This document shows positions 33,301 through 57,086 of a stretch of DNA of 64,000 nt, piece after piece. The stretch lies in contig NC_087262.1 in the NCBI RefSeq assembly GCF_037042905.1, positions 22,903,501 through 22,967,500 on the forward strand, written 5' to 3'. Each line of letters starts with the position of its first letter. Positions within the stretch are counted from its first letter, which is position 1. The notes under the pieces were generated by a model. The model saw only the letters and a list, made by a program, of their open reading frames with translations, was not told the DNA's origin and did not search any database. This stretch comes from Lytechinus pictus. Taxonomy: Eukaryota > Echinodermata > Echinoidea > Temnopleuroida > Toxopneustidae. The position numbers and the translations under genes were made by a program.

Positions 33301-34960
33301 TTTATTTTGACCAGTCAAGTGCTTACATTTGCAAGTATCTTACTAAGTATATTATACTAAGAATCATCAGAAGAAAACATGACGGTTTATTTCATTTTTT
33401 TTGCAAATTCAGATGAGACTAATATCACAATAAAATTCACATTATTGAAAATTTACATAAGCCTCAGAGTTTAGACTGTCTTTACATAGAAGAATTTATG
33501 AACGTGATGAAGATGACCAAAGTATTATATCGGTAAATATTGTGTATTTCGACTTCCGTTGTTACAAAACACTTTAGGAACATAAATGAGCTCATGCAGT
33601 CGCATGTTCCTCAACGTAGTGAAATGAAAAGCTCTATCCAGAAAATGATTAAATAGGCCTATTCCATGTATACCGTACTTACAGTTAGTGATATCGTCAG
33701 AAGAATCTGCAAATGCTTATTCTCAGAGTGATTTAGACAGTATAATTCCCGGGGTATAATTATTTCGTTGTCACCTGTCCTGGAGTGTGTAATGTGAATG
33801 GAATCTCTCAGATATTCGTAGTCTTTTGTGTTGGTGATTTCTTTCGTTGGGAGCAGATCTCATGACACAGTCACACTGTGAGGTCGACTGAAGATCGACG
33901 AAATATAATATAACGCATTTTCGAATGATATACCATCGGTCGGTTTGGAATCGGTTTCGTTGATGTGACCATGGACCTATTACGAATAATAGGTCCATGA
34001 TGTGACTGTCATATAGAATACAATGGTGAAGAAATCGGATAGAATCGTTGAAGCAAGAGTTTGTAAAACAACCCCAAAATCTCCCGATCTATCGATATTA
34101 TTGCGATACCACGAATCTTAATTGTCTAGGGTTAGTAGTATATTGTGAAATAACATTCAATACTTCAGCGGAAATTATCGGCATTGCGACACACCGTACT
34201 TTCCAGCGAGTTGGGGATGTGAATTGCAGTCATGGTATAGTAAGGAATAACTTTTATAACTGGGTATTTTAAAACAAAAATTTTTGAAATGAAATGGCAT
34301 TCAAAAGTAAAGAATTTCAAAAACAGATTTAAACAAACAAATTTTAGTGCGTTTGAGCTCGGACTAATTTCATATTTTTCTCTTTGCAGTTTTCGTCACT
34401 GGATTACAGATGAGGGACTTGGCTGCCCCCCCCCCCCCTCAAAAAAAAATTATAATGTTCCCGGACAAAGAAGAAAAAAAAGAAAGGCAGTGAAAGGAAA
34501 AGGAAAGGGAAAGATACGATGTTATTATTTTTCCCCCCTATTTCTTTTTAATTTAACTGGTTAATGCTCAAGTTGTTATTTTGATTTGTATATCACTATA
34601 CAAGAATTTTTATTAGGAGGCTGCACTCTATACAAGCTCCGATTTTTAGCAGCCTCCTCCATTTCCAACCTGGTATGTAATAATCTTGAATATAATTTTT
34701 GTACAGGGATACTTGAAATATGTTTTGTTATTTTGTATGTCAAAATGTACAAAACAAACTGTTATTGTTGAAAATGGAAATAAACGAAATGAAATGATAT
34801 GATTTTTTTTAAATATTATGTCACAATCTATCAGAAATCAGATTTTGATTTTGAAAAAAAAAGTCATGGGGGCTTTATGAAATTTTGCCACACACTTGAA
34901 GGTGTACCCCTTTAGGGCCCACTACTGGTTTAATGAGAGAACTTACTTCTCGGTATAATA
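33301..34960. other. unassigned intergenic DNA
   Basis: Apart from a small perfect hairpin (33970-33999) and a C run at 34427-34438, nothing is recognised. The segment near 34740-34795 ending in GAAATAAACGAAATGAAATG resembles a LINE tail but has no coding remnant. Confidence 0.4.
33962..34006. repeat. perfect 13-bp-stem hairpin flanked by 8-bp direct repeats
   Basis: CATGGACCTATTA pairs with TAATAGGTCCATG around a CGAA loop (33970-33999). GATGTGAC occurs immediately on both sides (33962-33969, and 33999-34006 overlapping by one base). Confidence 0.85.
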
Positions 34961-34967
34961 TCAGGGC

Positions 34968-35247
34968 CCCATCTTTCAAAGAGTTGCGACTGATCCAATC
35001 CCGGATTCAATCAATCGTAACTCTATGGAAATCCATCAGTGTCATATTTTTTTCTACAGAAATTTAAACAATGTCCTTTGAAAACATAAAGAATCATACT
35101 GATTTGTCAAGAAAACAATGAATGTATGAATATACGTCATTTCTAGAAAATATTTTCAACAAACATGTGTTTTATATGTTGATGTTGCTGGCCTTCCATA
35201 GTTACGATTGATCGGATCAATCGTACTCTTTGTAAGACGGGCCCCAG
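34968..35247. mobile_element. GGGCCC-ended MITE
   Basis: The left end AGGGCCCCATCTTTCAAAG and right end CTTTGTAAGACGGGCCCC are inverted. Inner blocks (TCAATCGTAACTCTATGGAA against CCATAGTTACGATTGATCGG) also pair. Non-coding. Confidence 0.75.
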
Positions 35248-36285
35248 GTGTAACTCGTCATGTTGTTACTCTTCCGCCGTGGAAAAGTAAACCAATAACA
35301 GTCTTTATTCATTTTGGTCATTTATTCAAAAGATAACGTTCAAACGTTTAAAAATGGAAACATGAAAATACAAAACATGCTAGAGGTTTTGTGCGAATAC
35401 TAAAATAAAATTTCTAAAATAAAATTCTACTTTACATTTTAAATGAATCATCAGTTATAAGGGCATTTTAAAAATCATTATGAGAAAGGAAGCTCAAGTC
35501 AGCGCAATAACATCTTATGAGAAAGGCAGCACAAATAAGATTCGAGGAGAAAGGAATATAATACCTTGCCTCTCCCAAATTTACCTGAATAAAAATAAAA
35601 ATGTCCGCTTCACTCCCGTTTTATTTTGTAGCATAATAGGGCCTAATATGCAATCAGTGCACTCTTAAAAATATTGGGTAAAAATGTTCCGTGAGGGTTT
35701 TATGTGTCCAACCAACATTAGGCATTTCCTTTGGGCATTTTTATTTATCCAGTGTGATGAAAATTTTGCCCATTCTAAGGTAATTGCTGCTTATTTTTAC
35801 CCTTATTGGATAATATGATTTTTTTTCAAAGCTACGCCAGTGGAGCTCATAATACTCATACTAATATTCATTATACTCATAATACTAATACATCTTAGGG
35901 CCTATCCTTTAAATATTTGTAGACTCGATTCACTCGAAGTAGAGAAGCAGATCATATTAAATTTTATTGTGATTAACAATGGCAGCACACGAGGCCGCGT
36001 TACACAACATCGCTAATTGAAAGAGCAATGCTGATTGGTTTTTAGTCAGTCTCACGATATTAAAAGGCCATTTCATAACCTTTGTGATGCATTAATTGCC
36101 CCCCCCCCCAAAAAAAAAGGAATATTAAGAAGGGTGACTGACACGACATTTACTCCTCCTGCGCCAAAAGCTCCGATTTTATTTCGTCTAAGATACTGGC
36201 CATTGGGTTGGGGTTACAGTTGCCAAAATAAATGAGGGTTTTGCTTTAGGTTTAGGGTATAGAGTATACATCCAGGGCTGAAGTT
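35248..36285. other. unassigned DNA with a probable small MITE at 35663-35811
   Basis: AAAAATATTGGGTAAAAATG at 35667-35686 is roughly inverted by TTTTTACCCTTATTGGAT at 35795-35812, suggesting a 150-bp MITE. A C/A run lies at 36090-36118. Nothing coding. Confidence 0.4.
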
Positions 36286-36640
36286 TTTCATTTGATTTTA
36301 TTGTTTTCTTCTGCATTCATATTCGTATAATACATTTTTCTATAACATAACAATAATATATTAAAAACAAACTGTTTTTGGCATGCATCGTTATAGAGGA
36401 AAATATGTCGTTCTAAACAAGATAATGATCTCACCTGCCAAATATTATAACAAACACAATTTGCAGGAGAATGATTGTCATAGTAAGCAAATTGCTTGAA
36501 AGAAAGTGACAGTCCCAGGTTTAAAACTCTTTAAAATAGAATGAAAAATACCTTTATAGCAGAATGGTAATATATGTACACAATTTGAGAGATGAAGATG
36601 GAGATGAAAGGGATGAGGGTGACAATGGTTCATTCGGTTA
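36286..36640 (-). mobile_element. LINE 3' fragment, same family as 24499-26018
   Basis: On the minus strand the end reads GAATGCAGAAGAAAACAATA then AAATCAAA, matching the tail region of the 24.5-26.0 kb LINE (GAATGCAGAAGAAAAAAATT). Upstream blocks (TACCATTCTGCTATAAAGG, AAGCAATTTGCTTAC) also match its 3' UTR. Only 3' UTR is left. Confidence 0.7.
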
Positions 36641-38165
36641 TTGTGTGCAATTTATAAAAGAGCAATTGTCGATGGAGAAAATGTCATGGAACCCACCCAC
36701 TGAGGTTTGGTATGTTAAAAAGTAAAATCAACCAGATATGAAGCAGTCGATTAAAAAAAAATCAATTTTGAATTAAAAATATCAGAATGGGTAATTTAGT
36801 TCGGTTGGCCTATATATTTGTTTCATTTCATATTGAACTCTCTATAGGCCTATAATACTAAACTTTTCCTTGTATAATCTCCGATATATCTTTAAACGGT
36901 TCCATGACATTTGCTCTGCCTTTTTTTCATCATTTTAACTTACCTAATTCGTGTGTCAATATGAAAATGAAAAATGAATTTTGAATTCGATTCGCTGGCT
37001 TGTTTACAAATTTTCAGAAAGGTGCCTTTTATTCTATCGTGTCCTAACTCAGCTCGTCCCCTCGATATTTTTTCCCCAAGACCCATGCGCCAAGCCAAAG
37101 ACAAAAACAAAACAAATCCATGTCTATAAAAACGTGTATTGGCCAATGTGTCATCGCCGGGGCACAAGATAACTGAAAAATAGGCCTGCCTGCCCGCCCC
37201 TGACGACTTTTTTATTGCAAGCATGTTTTTGCCCCCATATGCTCTCTGACTCTCAACCGTGATATGGTGATGAAACTTCATACAGAGTTACAGACCTATA
37301 TTATTTTTAAGCATGTTTTTTGCCAAAACATCAATTTTTATTTTATTTCAAAAACTTTACTTCGTGAATTTAACTGCATGTCAAAATATATGACAATAAA
37401 TGCCCCTTTTTTCAACTGAGCTCAGTGAAACGTGTAATTTGACGCGTTCCAAACGTTGTTCATCAGCTCCTATTTCATAAATCCCTACAGGCACACACCC
37501 TCCACTTGAAAATTGTCCCTCAGTTAAGACTTTCAGAAATTCGATTAATTTGCTGCCTTCGATATATTGTCACTCATATGTTTGTGTGCTTGCAAATTCA
37601 TTTTCATCAAAACTTTTTGAATCGTTGAAAAGTCAAGGCCTATTATGGATTTAAACTTTTGTCTGGTTTACGTTGCGCAGATGGCGTTACTTGCTTTGAA
37701 ACTTTTTCAGAAGGAAAGAATGTATCGATGAAGTATTATGTTCGACTAACAGTTCAATCATTGTATTGTATGAAATATGATTTGAGAGAAAAACAATAAA
37801 ACATCTTTAAAAAAAAATCGTACTACAACAAACAAACCCTCCTATAATAATCAGTCATCAGTAAAATTAAGATGTAATTAAAATATGATTAAAAATACTT
37901 CCCGGAATATATTTCCAACGAATTTCTTTGAGTATTATAATCTCCACGATGATCTATCATTCCATTCCATTCCTTGTTTTTATTTGGCAATAAGTCACGA
38001 TTGACTATTTTTGCCACACACTGCATGACGTCCTAACAACTTGGCTGCATGTCCAGTCATGATTGGACTACAATATCGGGAGTTAATGATATGCACAATC
38101 GGGTAAATAACCTTTGGAATTTTTTATCATGTTATACCGAGGTTGTTTTACCTGACTGCTAAGAA
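36641..38165. other. unassigned intergenic DNA
   Basis: No gene recognised. An AATAAAACATC(T)TTAAAAAAAAA stretch at 37795-37817 looks like a polyadenylation signal plus short A tail, possibly an old retrocopy end, but no coding remnant precedes it. Confidence 0.4.
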
Positions 38166-38169
38166 AGCA

Positions 38170-38340
38170 CGAATGCCTGTGAGCAAGCAACCAGGGGACC
38201 AACGGCTTAAGGTCCTCTCCGAGGGACCTGGTAATGAGGATAAATGCCTTACCAAAGGGCACTAGCGCACCACTTGGGAATCGAACCCGGGTCACCGGAA
38301 TCCGAAACCCCCGCTCTACCGACTGAGCTATCGCATCTCC
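38170..38340 (-). mobile_element. tRNA-derived SINE
   Basis: On the minus strand, ATAGCTCAGTCGGTAGAGC (A-box region, 38313-38331) and GGGTTCGATTCCC (B box, near 38277-38290) are spaced as in a tRNA, but the T-stem and acceptor stem do not pair, so it is not a tRNA gene. A non-tRNA body with GTCCCTCGGAGAGGACC follows. A decayed relative with CTGTCCGAGGGACC lies near 57810-57830. Confidence 0.8.
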
Positions 38341-38712
38341 AATCCTCCATTTGCATTCTTGAAAATTTACGTTTCCTTTATTATTTTGTCCGTTTAACAA
38401 GTAAATATGAATTCAATAATTGATAGAATATATCTTGTTAGTTGTAGTAACTATTATGAGATCCGAAGTAATGACTTTTTTTTAAATAAAAAGGTCTACT
38501 AATGTTGATAAATTATCTTTCAGAGGGAGGAAAGATTTCAAATGAAACGGAAAGGACTACACATGTATGACCTTTGACATGGGGAGTGCTCGTAGAGGTT
38601 TTGCGATATAAATAAAAAATATTGAGATTGCTAGAGAAGAACCCACATGAAAGGAGCATAGAAACAAGAATCTCTGTTTTTATTGAGGTGATTTCCCAAT
38701 CAGAAGAAAACC

Positions 38713-50475
<11,763 letters not shown>

Positions 50476-51749
50476 GGGGGTTCGTTGGACCAAACTTAGA
50501 GGATATTAGCATCTTAGCCAAGTTGTACATGTTTGTATATCTCTTTTGTCATTTTCTATCGAGTGGATTAACATTGAAACATTTCGGGAGGGTGAGATAC
50601 GAGTATGTGATTTCTTAATTCTTTACATGCAGTATGTAGTCCCACTAATTGAGGTGTGTTCTGGAAAGAAGCTTTATTGTTTTTCACACAAGTAAAAGGA
50701 GATTTGATATACAAGCTTTGAGAGTTTAAGGATACCAGTAAATATGTGGTGTCAGTTCCCTTGTTTCATTGCAGGCCGAGGTTCGATTGCTCTGCATTAA
50801 AACATTAGCCAATGTTTTGGTTGTGAGAATGCATACATCCAGTGGAGCATTTCATGAAGTGTGAATCCCTGACATTTCCTCTCAGCCAATCAGATTCAAG
50901 CATTTCAGTAGCTTTTAACAGTTGGTGATTTTTTTTTTTCACAAACAAGGTGCTTTATGAAATGCTCCTATCACTAACAAACTAATTTCATGTGTGAGCT
51001 GTTGTGATAAACTTGTCGTGACCATCTCACAATCCTGATGGCACTTTCTAATGCTGCATCATATAAATGCTATGCATTCAAGTAAATATTTCTTAAGATG
51101 TACACTCTGTTGTTAAAATTAAGTCTAAATTTACAAAATGATATTCTCCTATAGGAAGTAAGTCCAAATGACATTAATGAACTGCTGTGCTCATCTATTA
51201 TTTTTAAGTAATTAATTTCTTTGATCTCTAGAGATGCCTGTATGTTTTGCTCTTGAAATTATAACAAAAGTCAATCAATTATGCCTATATGAAATATGAT
51301 AACATAACAATGTAGTACATGTAGTAATCTGTTTTGTTTCATATGAGTATGGTAACTAGTGTTGCTACGGCACTTGGAAAGAGGATTTTTCATTCAAAAT
51401 GTATATTTGATATCTTACCTCTTTTTTAAATGATCATGAAAGTAAGCTTTTTTGATGTACAAAATTGTGATTTGTATTTGTAGAATTTCCCTTATTTGAT
51501 GTCCATTTATTGATAGATGACGTCAGATTTTTGTGTAAATGTAGATGAGATACTGTACTTTGAGAGCGTAAGCCTTGTCCGGAGACAAGAAAGAGTCTAG
51601 ACTGCAAATATGAGTGCTTTCACCAAATTATGAATAGATCATAGATATGGTTAGATATTTTTATTATTATTAATCATGATGCTGATTGTTAGAGGAAAAA
51701 CTTGTAATGCCCATGCTGCTTTAAGTTGAGTTCTTTTGCTTTGGTCATT
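50476..51749 (+). other. macroH2A 3' UTR / downstream region
   Basis: No coding sequence. The 3' UTR presumably starts here, but I found no unambiguous AATAAA with a downstream GT-rich element, so its end is not called. Confidence 0.45.
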
Positions 51750-52242
51750 TTGTCTCGCCTGCGTAGCAGAGCGAGACTGTAGGCACCGCTTTTCCAACGG
51801 CAGCGGCGGCATCAACATTGACATCTCAACCTGTGGTTAAGTTTTTGAAATGACATCATAACTTTGAAAGTATATGAACCTAGTTCATGAAACAAACTTG
51901 GACGTAAGGGTAATCAAGTATTACTGAACGTCAGGCCTGAGTTTAAGGTCACATGACTGAGGTCGAAGGTCATTTAGGGTCAATGAACTTTTTGGGGGTA
52001 ATTGCTGAATTATTACCATTGTAACTTTGTTTATGGATCTAGCTCATAAAACTTAGACATAAGAGTAATCAACTATCAAGTATTATTGGCCAAATGTCAT
52101 TTAGGGTCAATGAACGTAGTAATATATGATTGTATGAATGGTGTTTTTCACGAATAATATATAGTTGTTTTCAAAGTTAGCACTGCTGATATATTGCATC
52201 ACATAATGCAGGCAAGACTGCCAGAGGCACTCCACTTGTTTT
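51750..52242. mobile_element. second copy of the 41430-42380 repeat (shorter)
   Basis: Starts TCTCGCCTGCGTAGCAGAGC and ends GCAAGACTGCCAGAGGCACT then CCACTTG. It has two to three internal units; its DR1 is altered (AGGTCGAAGGTCA at about 51959). Confidence 0.85.
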
Positions 52243-53489
52243 GAAATCAGAGAGCTTTCTTGGAGAATTTACTCTTCTCGGATGATTACTCTACTTGGAT
52301 GATTACAGTGTAGCAGATGTCTACCATCCAGAATAGAATATCCTTTTATGCACAGCAGATCTTATTTGGGTACCCTAGGTCGAAAGTCATATGATTTGAA
52401 TTAATAGAGCCAAAGAAATCAAGCAAAACACTTAAAATTTCATCAAAATTACATGAAATTAACGAAGTAAGGATATGCCATTTTCGTTTTTTTTTGCATT
52501 ATTTTTGTGAAACAGGTCTATGCGAGTCATCTGCATTGGACAAATTGATATGTTTGTCTTCCCAATTTTTCGTTTGTATATTATTATTTAAAATTTGAAT
52601 TACTCTGTATTTTCTGCTCCAAATTCAGAAATTATGCAATCTCATTGAGGCAAATTATTTTTTCAACTTTGCAGTCTCTCTATGTAGGAAAAGGTGAAGT
52701 TCTTATTGAAGGAAAGTGGAGACTTGACATCGTCATCTCACTCATTACATATTCTTGCTGTTTCTCCCCAATTCTGATGAAATATGACTGTTTTTCTTGT
52801 ATTATTTTACTGTATTTATTCAAACCATATTATTTCTTAGCCTGGAGTACCGAGTACCCCCATTTTGCTGTGTATTCTCCACCTATGTCTTTAGATGGTG
52901 AAGTCGTTGCCTTACATTCCATCCTCTGACAATGCTTGAAGCGGGTCAAGGAATGTTTGTGCTGAGACGGCTCATTTATGTGAACACCACATAAAGGCAC
53001 TTGAGGCTATAGATATTCCCAGTGATTTTCACAAAACCTAGGGTAAGCGTATTATAATCAACCCTCTTTGACTAACTGAATTGTCTCTGTCTTTGCATTT
53101 AAAAAAAACTGAAATAGTTAATCTTCCTCGCCCGATCGTAAGTAAGTCTTAGGAAAAACTAAAGGGCATCATGAAAGATCAAAGTGAGTATTTTTACATC
53201 ATGCATTCCAGAAGGAATAAATTTATCTTGAAAATCTTGTTTTTTGAGAAGTCACAAAAGTATATTTTATAAGTATATTTCAGAATTTTTAAAATGTGTG
53301 AATTGAATTATTTGAGCTTATCAGCTATCAGTATATGAGTATTGTCTTGATCTAGATACAAAGGTGGTTAGATTATTATGTAATGTTAATGCATGAAACT
53401 GATTTTCAAAACATGACAGCCTAGATTCTTGGCCCTTTTGTATGAAATATATTATTTTGACTCTGTCATCCAATGATTACTTCTATGGA
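52243..53489. other. unassigned; includes a decayed foldback-like segment
   Basis: 52400-52800 resembles the TTAA foldback family (CTTAAAATTTCATCAAAATT, ATTCTGATGAAATATGACTG) but is too decayed to delimit. 52800-53489 shows nothing. Confidence 0.4.
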
Positions 53490-53597
53490 TGGAATCATTG
53501 GTTTTGATTGGCTGTTGGGTCATCATGTTACCATGGTAGTTACCATTCTATGTCAAAGTTACCATAATAATTACTTTTATGAAACTTGGCCCTGGTG
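53490..53597. mobile_element. partial GGGCC-type MITE end
   Basis: TTACCATGGTAGTTACCATT and TATGAAACTTGGCCC match the right half of the 57087-57239 family. Confidence 0.45.
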
Positions 53598-53923
53598 TTG
53601 TCACTCTGTGTCCAAAGGTGTGAACCTGATCATTCTGCAGCTCACATTTTGACCCCATTTAGCAGCCTTTCAAGTTGACTTTTAGCCGTATTTTGTTCAA
53701 AACTGGTACAATAAAAATTAGTATTTCGTATTCTAAGAACACAAGAGCACATACTAAACCATGCCTTTCCAATGTCAAACACACCTTTGCCAAGTTAAAT
53801 ATTAGACCAAAAATTGGAAACTAGGAACAAGGGAAAAAAAAAAGATTCAAATTAAATTGAATTTTCTGATAAAGTTGCATAGCGCCAGCTGATGGTCAGT
53901 TTCCAATAGTGCATGTCGCCACA

Positions 53924-54108
53924 ACTGGGCGTTGTGGCGTGCGCCTGTAATCCAAGCTATGCGGGGAAGTTACAATTTGATGCAGAGGTTCGAGCCCTGG
54001 TCACGTCTTTCGGATGGTGACGTTAAAGGTCGGTCCCAGACGTAAATAATCATATCTGATTGATACACGTCTGACAAAACTCAAATACACACACACACAC
54101 ACACACAT
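53924..54108 (+). mobile_element. 7SL RNA-like SINE, copy 2
   Basis: CTGGGCGTTGTGGCGTGCGC then CTGTAATCCAAGCTATGCGG is 7SL/Alu-domain-like; GGTTCGAGCCC (53978-53988) fits a pol III B box; the shared body (GACGTTAAAGGTCGGTCCCA, CAGATATGATTATTTACGTC inverted) and a (CA)n tail (54086-54108) complete it. Same family as 29480-29662. Confidence 0.78.
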
Positions 54109-54719
54109 GTCGAGTTCTCAGCGCATGTCATGACATGCTGACCTGATTTGAAGCTCGCAAGTTCTAAAATGTAGAGAAGTATATTTGCAAACATTTTTTG
54201 AAGGAAAAAAAACTTTAGAAAATCGTACCAGCAGATTGAATTGCTATTTCAATTTCATTATTTGCTTATTTCAGCAAATGAATAAAAAAATGTTTTTGTT
54301 GTATGTGTATATATCATGTAAGCTCGAAAATATAATAATGTGTTTTTTAAATCTCTTTATAACTAAAGTTATATCAAGGCATACAACATGCCCTTTTTAT
54401 TGCCATTTTGCAACTCCATAAAGTAATAAAAATTATTTTGTTTTATATAGTGCAAGTACCATAGCGAAATTGAAAGGAATTATTTAGACAAATTTGATAT
54501 TTATATATTTCTATCACATGCATAGAACTGCACATAATTTCATATTATTTAGTTTCATATTAATATTCTTATTAGTTAGGTTTGAAAAACCTTGATCTTA
54601 TGATTTGATGGCGTATCATGTTGTACTTTTCGAAAATATATTGTGAATTGCTAGAAAAGTGTAAGCTACTATTCATTCCCATAGTCTTTCTTTTGATTTT
54701 TAATTCAAAAATAGTAATA
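54109..54719. other. unassigned AT-rich DNA
   Basis: Nothing recognised. Confidence 0.4.
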
Positions 54720-54724
54720 ACGAA

Positions 54725-54990
54725 TGTAAGGGGTAGACGGGGAGAGGAAGAATGAGGGGGAGGAGGAGGAAGAGTTGGAGAGGGGAGAAGGGGAAAGGAG
54801 GATGAATTCGAGAGGAGAAGGGGGAAGAGGAATGCGAGAGAGAAGGGGAAGGAGGTGGTAGAGGGGAGGAGAAGGGGAAAGGAGGAAGAGGATGAGTGCG
54901 AGAGAGGAGAAGGGGGAGAGGGGGAATGCGAATGAGGGGAAGGAGGAGGAGAAAAAAGGAACATGAGGGGAAGGGGAGGTAGGAAGGGGA
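54725..54990. repeat. polypurine (GGAGAAGG) tract, about 265 bp
   Basis: The plus strand is almost entirely A/G with repeated GAGGAGAAGGGGAAAGGAGG blocks. Mirror-symmetric polypurine DNA can form triplexes. Ser/Pro-rich minus-strand frames across it are compositional. Confidence 0.9.
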
Positions 54991-56167
54991 AAGAAGAAAG
55001 TGTAGAATATGAGACCGTAAGAGGGGAAAATGAGACATTGACATATTGGTAAGAAAAGGGAGAGTTAAAAGAAAAAGGTCGTAAGGTGGTCGGTTGAATT
55101 GAAAAATAAGAGAAATAAAATAAGCATAGAAGGGATTTTAAAAAGAATATCTAAGAAGATAGTTCGGAGGTTTTTCTTTTTAAATTTCCCATGACATGTA
55201 ACTTTTAAGAAGTCGAATTGACAAGATACCAAGTATAATCGTGCTAATGTTACCGTGGTGACATATAACTCTTGAGAAGTCGACTTGGCATACTTGGCAA
55301 GAAACAGGTCTTACTTCACCAAGACGACAAGCAACGTTTCAAAAGTCGACGAGGTTGATAAGTCGACATAAGAATCTTTTAAGTCGACTTAGGAAGGTGA
55401 AATACGTTTCAGTAAGATGGTAATAGTGGGTTTTCACAACTAGCAACGGGGGCGGATTCAAGAACACAGTAAATGTATTGAAAATGCCCGTCAAATGACA
55501 ATGAACAGCTGGGAGGTCTTTGTCGACAATTGGAGAACCAAAGACGGCACTTTCGCCCTACATTTTGAGTTGACGAAATCTTGCAAATATGTCGTTTGTC
55601 CAAAGTCCAGGACGAAACTGCTGCTTTGAATCACCAATTTTCGACAAAGACTTTCTTGTTTGTGCATTGTCATGCAGGGCATTTGACAATAGATTTTCTA
55701 TGTTCTTGAATCCGTCGTGGTCGTGGAAGCTTAGCGAAAACTCCGTGCTATTGGCATTTACCTCTCCCCCCCCCCCCCCCACACACAAAAAATACCAAGA
55801 GAGAGATAAAGAGGGAAGGTGGAAAGAGTGGCATGAGGGATATAAAGATCGAGAGAAATGAACAGAAAGTAAGATGGGTAAAATCAGACAAGGGAAACAT
55901 AACAGAAATAAATTGATTATAAATCCGGGGGCACTGTCAGGTGGACACCGTGTTCATAACTGGACCCTAAACAAGTAGGAAAAATCATCCTTCGATAATA
56001 AAGAAGTACTTTGTCATAATCATGAAACCGTTTTTACTTATCAAATGGGAATTTTTGCAATAATTATGCAGACGCTTTCTATGTTGCAGATTTTTTTTTG
56101 GTCAAAAGCCCTTCATGGGAAAGCAGTCTTTGTCGAAAATCAGTGATTCAAAACAGCAGTGTCGTCC
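54991..56167. other. unassigned; AAGTCGAC-motif patch at 55210-55395
   Basis: AAGTCGA(C/A) occurs six times in 185 bases (for example AGAAGTCGACTTGGC, AAAAGTCGACGAGG, TAAGTCGACATAAG, TTAAGTCGACTTAGG), too often for chance but of unknown meaning. TTGTCGA(C/A)AA... CAAAGACTTTCTTG-type blocks at 55520-55660 recur near 56126-56160. A C run lies at 55767-55780. Confidence 0.45.
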
Positions 56168-56874
56168 TGGGGGGCGTTTCACGAAAGGACTTGTCGGACG
56201 TTTTATCCGACAAGTCCCATTTTATCCGACAGTAACCATAGTAACAGTACCTCTCAGCCAATCAACATCAGAGAAAGATGTCAGCCCGGGGGGGGGCACT
56301 CGACCAAAAAAGTGGTAGGGGTGTGCCGCGGGCGAGACAAAAAACGGGGGCCTTGGAGCGGGCTTATTGTAAAAAGGAGGGTCCTCGGAACGGGCTTCGG
56401 AACTACAATTTTGTGAAAACGGGGGTCCTTGGAACGGATCGCCAGCGTGCGAGTACGTGCGTATGTACCCCTATGGAACGGGCATGCGTGCATGATGCAG
56501 CTATACGCGGCCTCCGCTGGGTGCGCTAGCGCAGAGACGATGGTCGGACAGCGCTCGGCGGCCGCTCTTCACCAAAATTGCAGCAGATCAATGTGACCGG
56601 AACGGCGTAACGAAAAATATGCGAAGCTTTGGAGCGGATTTCTTTTTTTTTTTTTCTCGATAAGAACAAAGTGCTATGCCTTGGAGCGGCTTTCTTTGTT
56701 TTTTGTCTCGATAAGACAAAAATGCTATGCCTCGGAACGAAAATTTGAGTGTGAAAATGGGGGTCCCCTCCGCGGCACATACCCACTATGCATTATATAC
56801 TGAGTGCCCCCCCCCCCCCGGGGATGTCAGATCTGACAACTTGTCGGATGAAAATGTTGATGAAACACTCCCCC
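56168..56874. mobile_element. TTGTCGGA MITE interrupted by the next element
   Basis: CTGGGGGGCGTTTCACGAAA at the left and TGATGAAACACTCCCCC at the right are inverted ends; GACTTGTCGGACG and AACTTGTCGGATG pair. The GGGGGGCACT element has landed inside it. Confidence 0.65.
56277..56830 (-). mobile_element. GGGGGGCACT-ended element, copy 2
   Basis: A 538-bp element (56285-56822) has ends CCCGGGGGGGGGCACTCG and CTGAGTGCCCC...CCCGGG. A perfect 8-bp duplication GATGTCAG flanks it (56277-56284 and 56823-56830), and the insertion interrupts another MITE. Reverse orientation relative to 28905-29444. Non-coding. Confidence 0.93.
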
Positions 56875-57086
56875 GAACTCGATCTGGACAAACGATGAAT
56901 AGGAATTGATGCGTTGTAGAAAGCATCTGCGTAGTAATTGAGAAAGCTCCTTATTGTATCTTTGTTGACATCGATAATATACATTTTGTCAAATTTGAAA
57001 ATAGTTATACTTCCCTCTGAAAAATGAGCTAGTTAGATTTTAGTGCGTAGGTGCAATACACTCATATTCTGAACAGCTAGGGACCT

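Noticed and set aside
38266-38340. tRNA gene
   Set aside because: A and B boxes are present but acceptor and T stems do not pair; it is a SINE head.
54572-55044. Ser/Pro-rich minus-strand proteins
   Set aside because: Compositional artefact of the polypurine tract.
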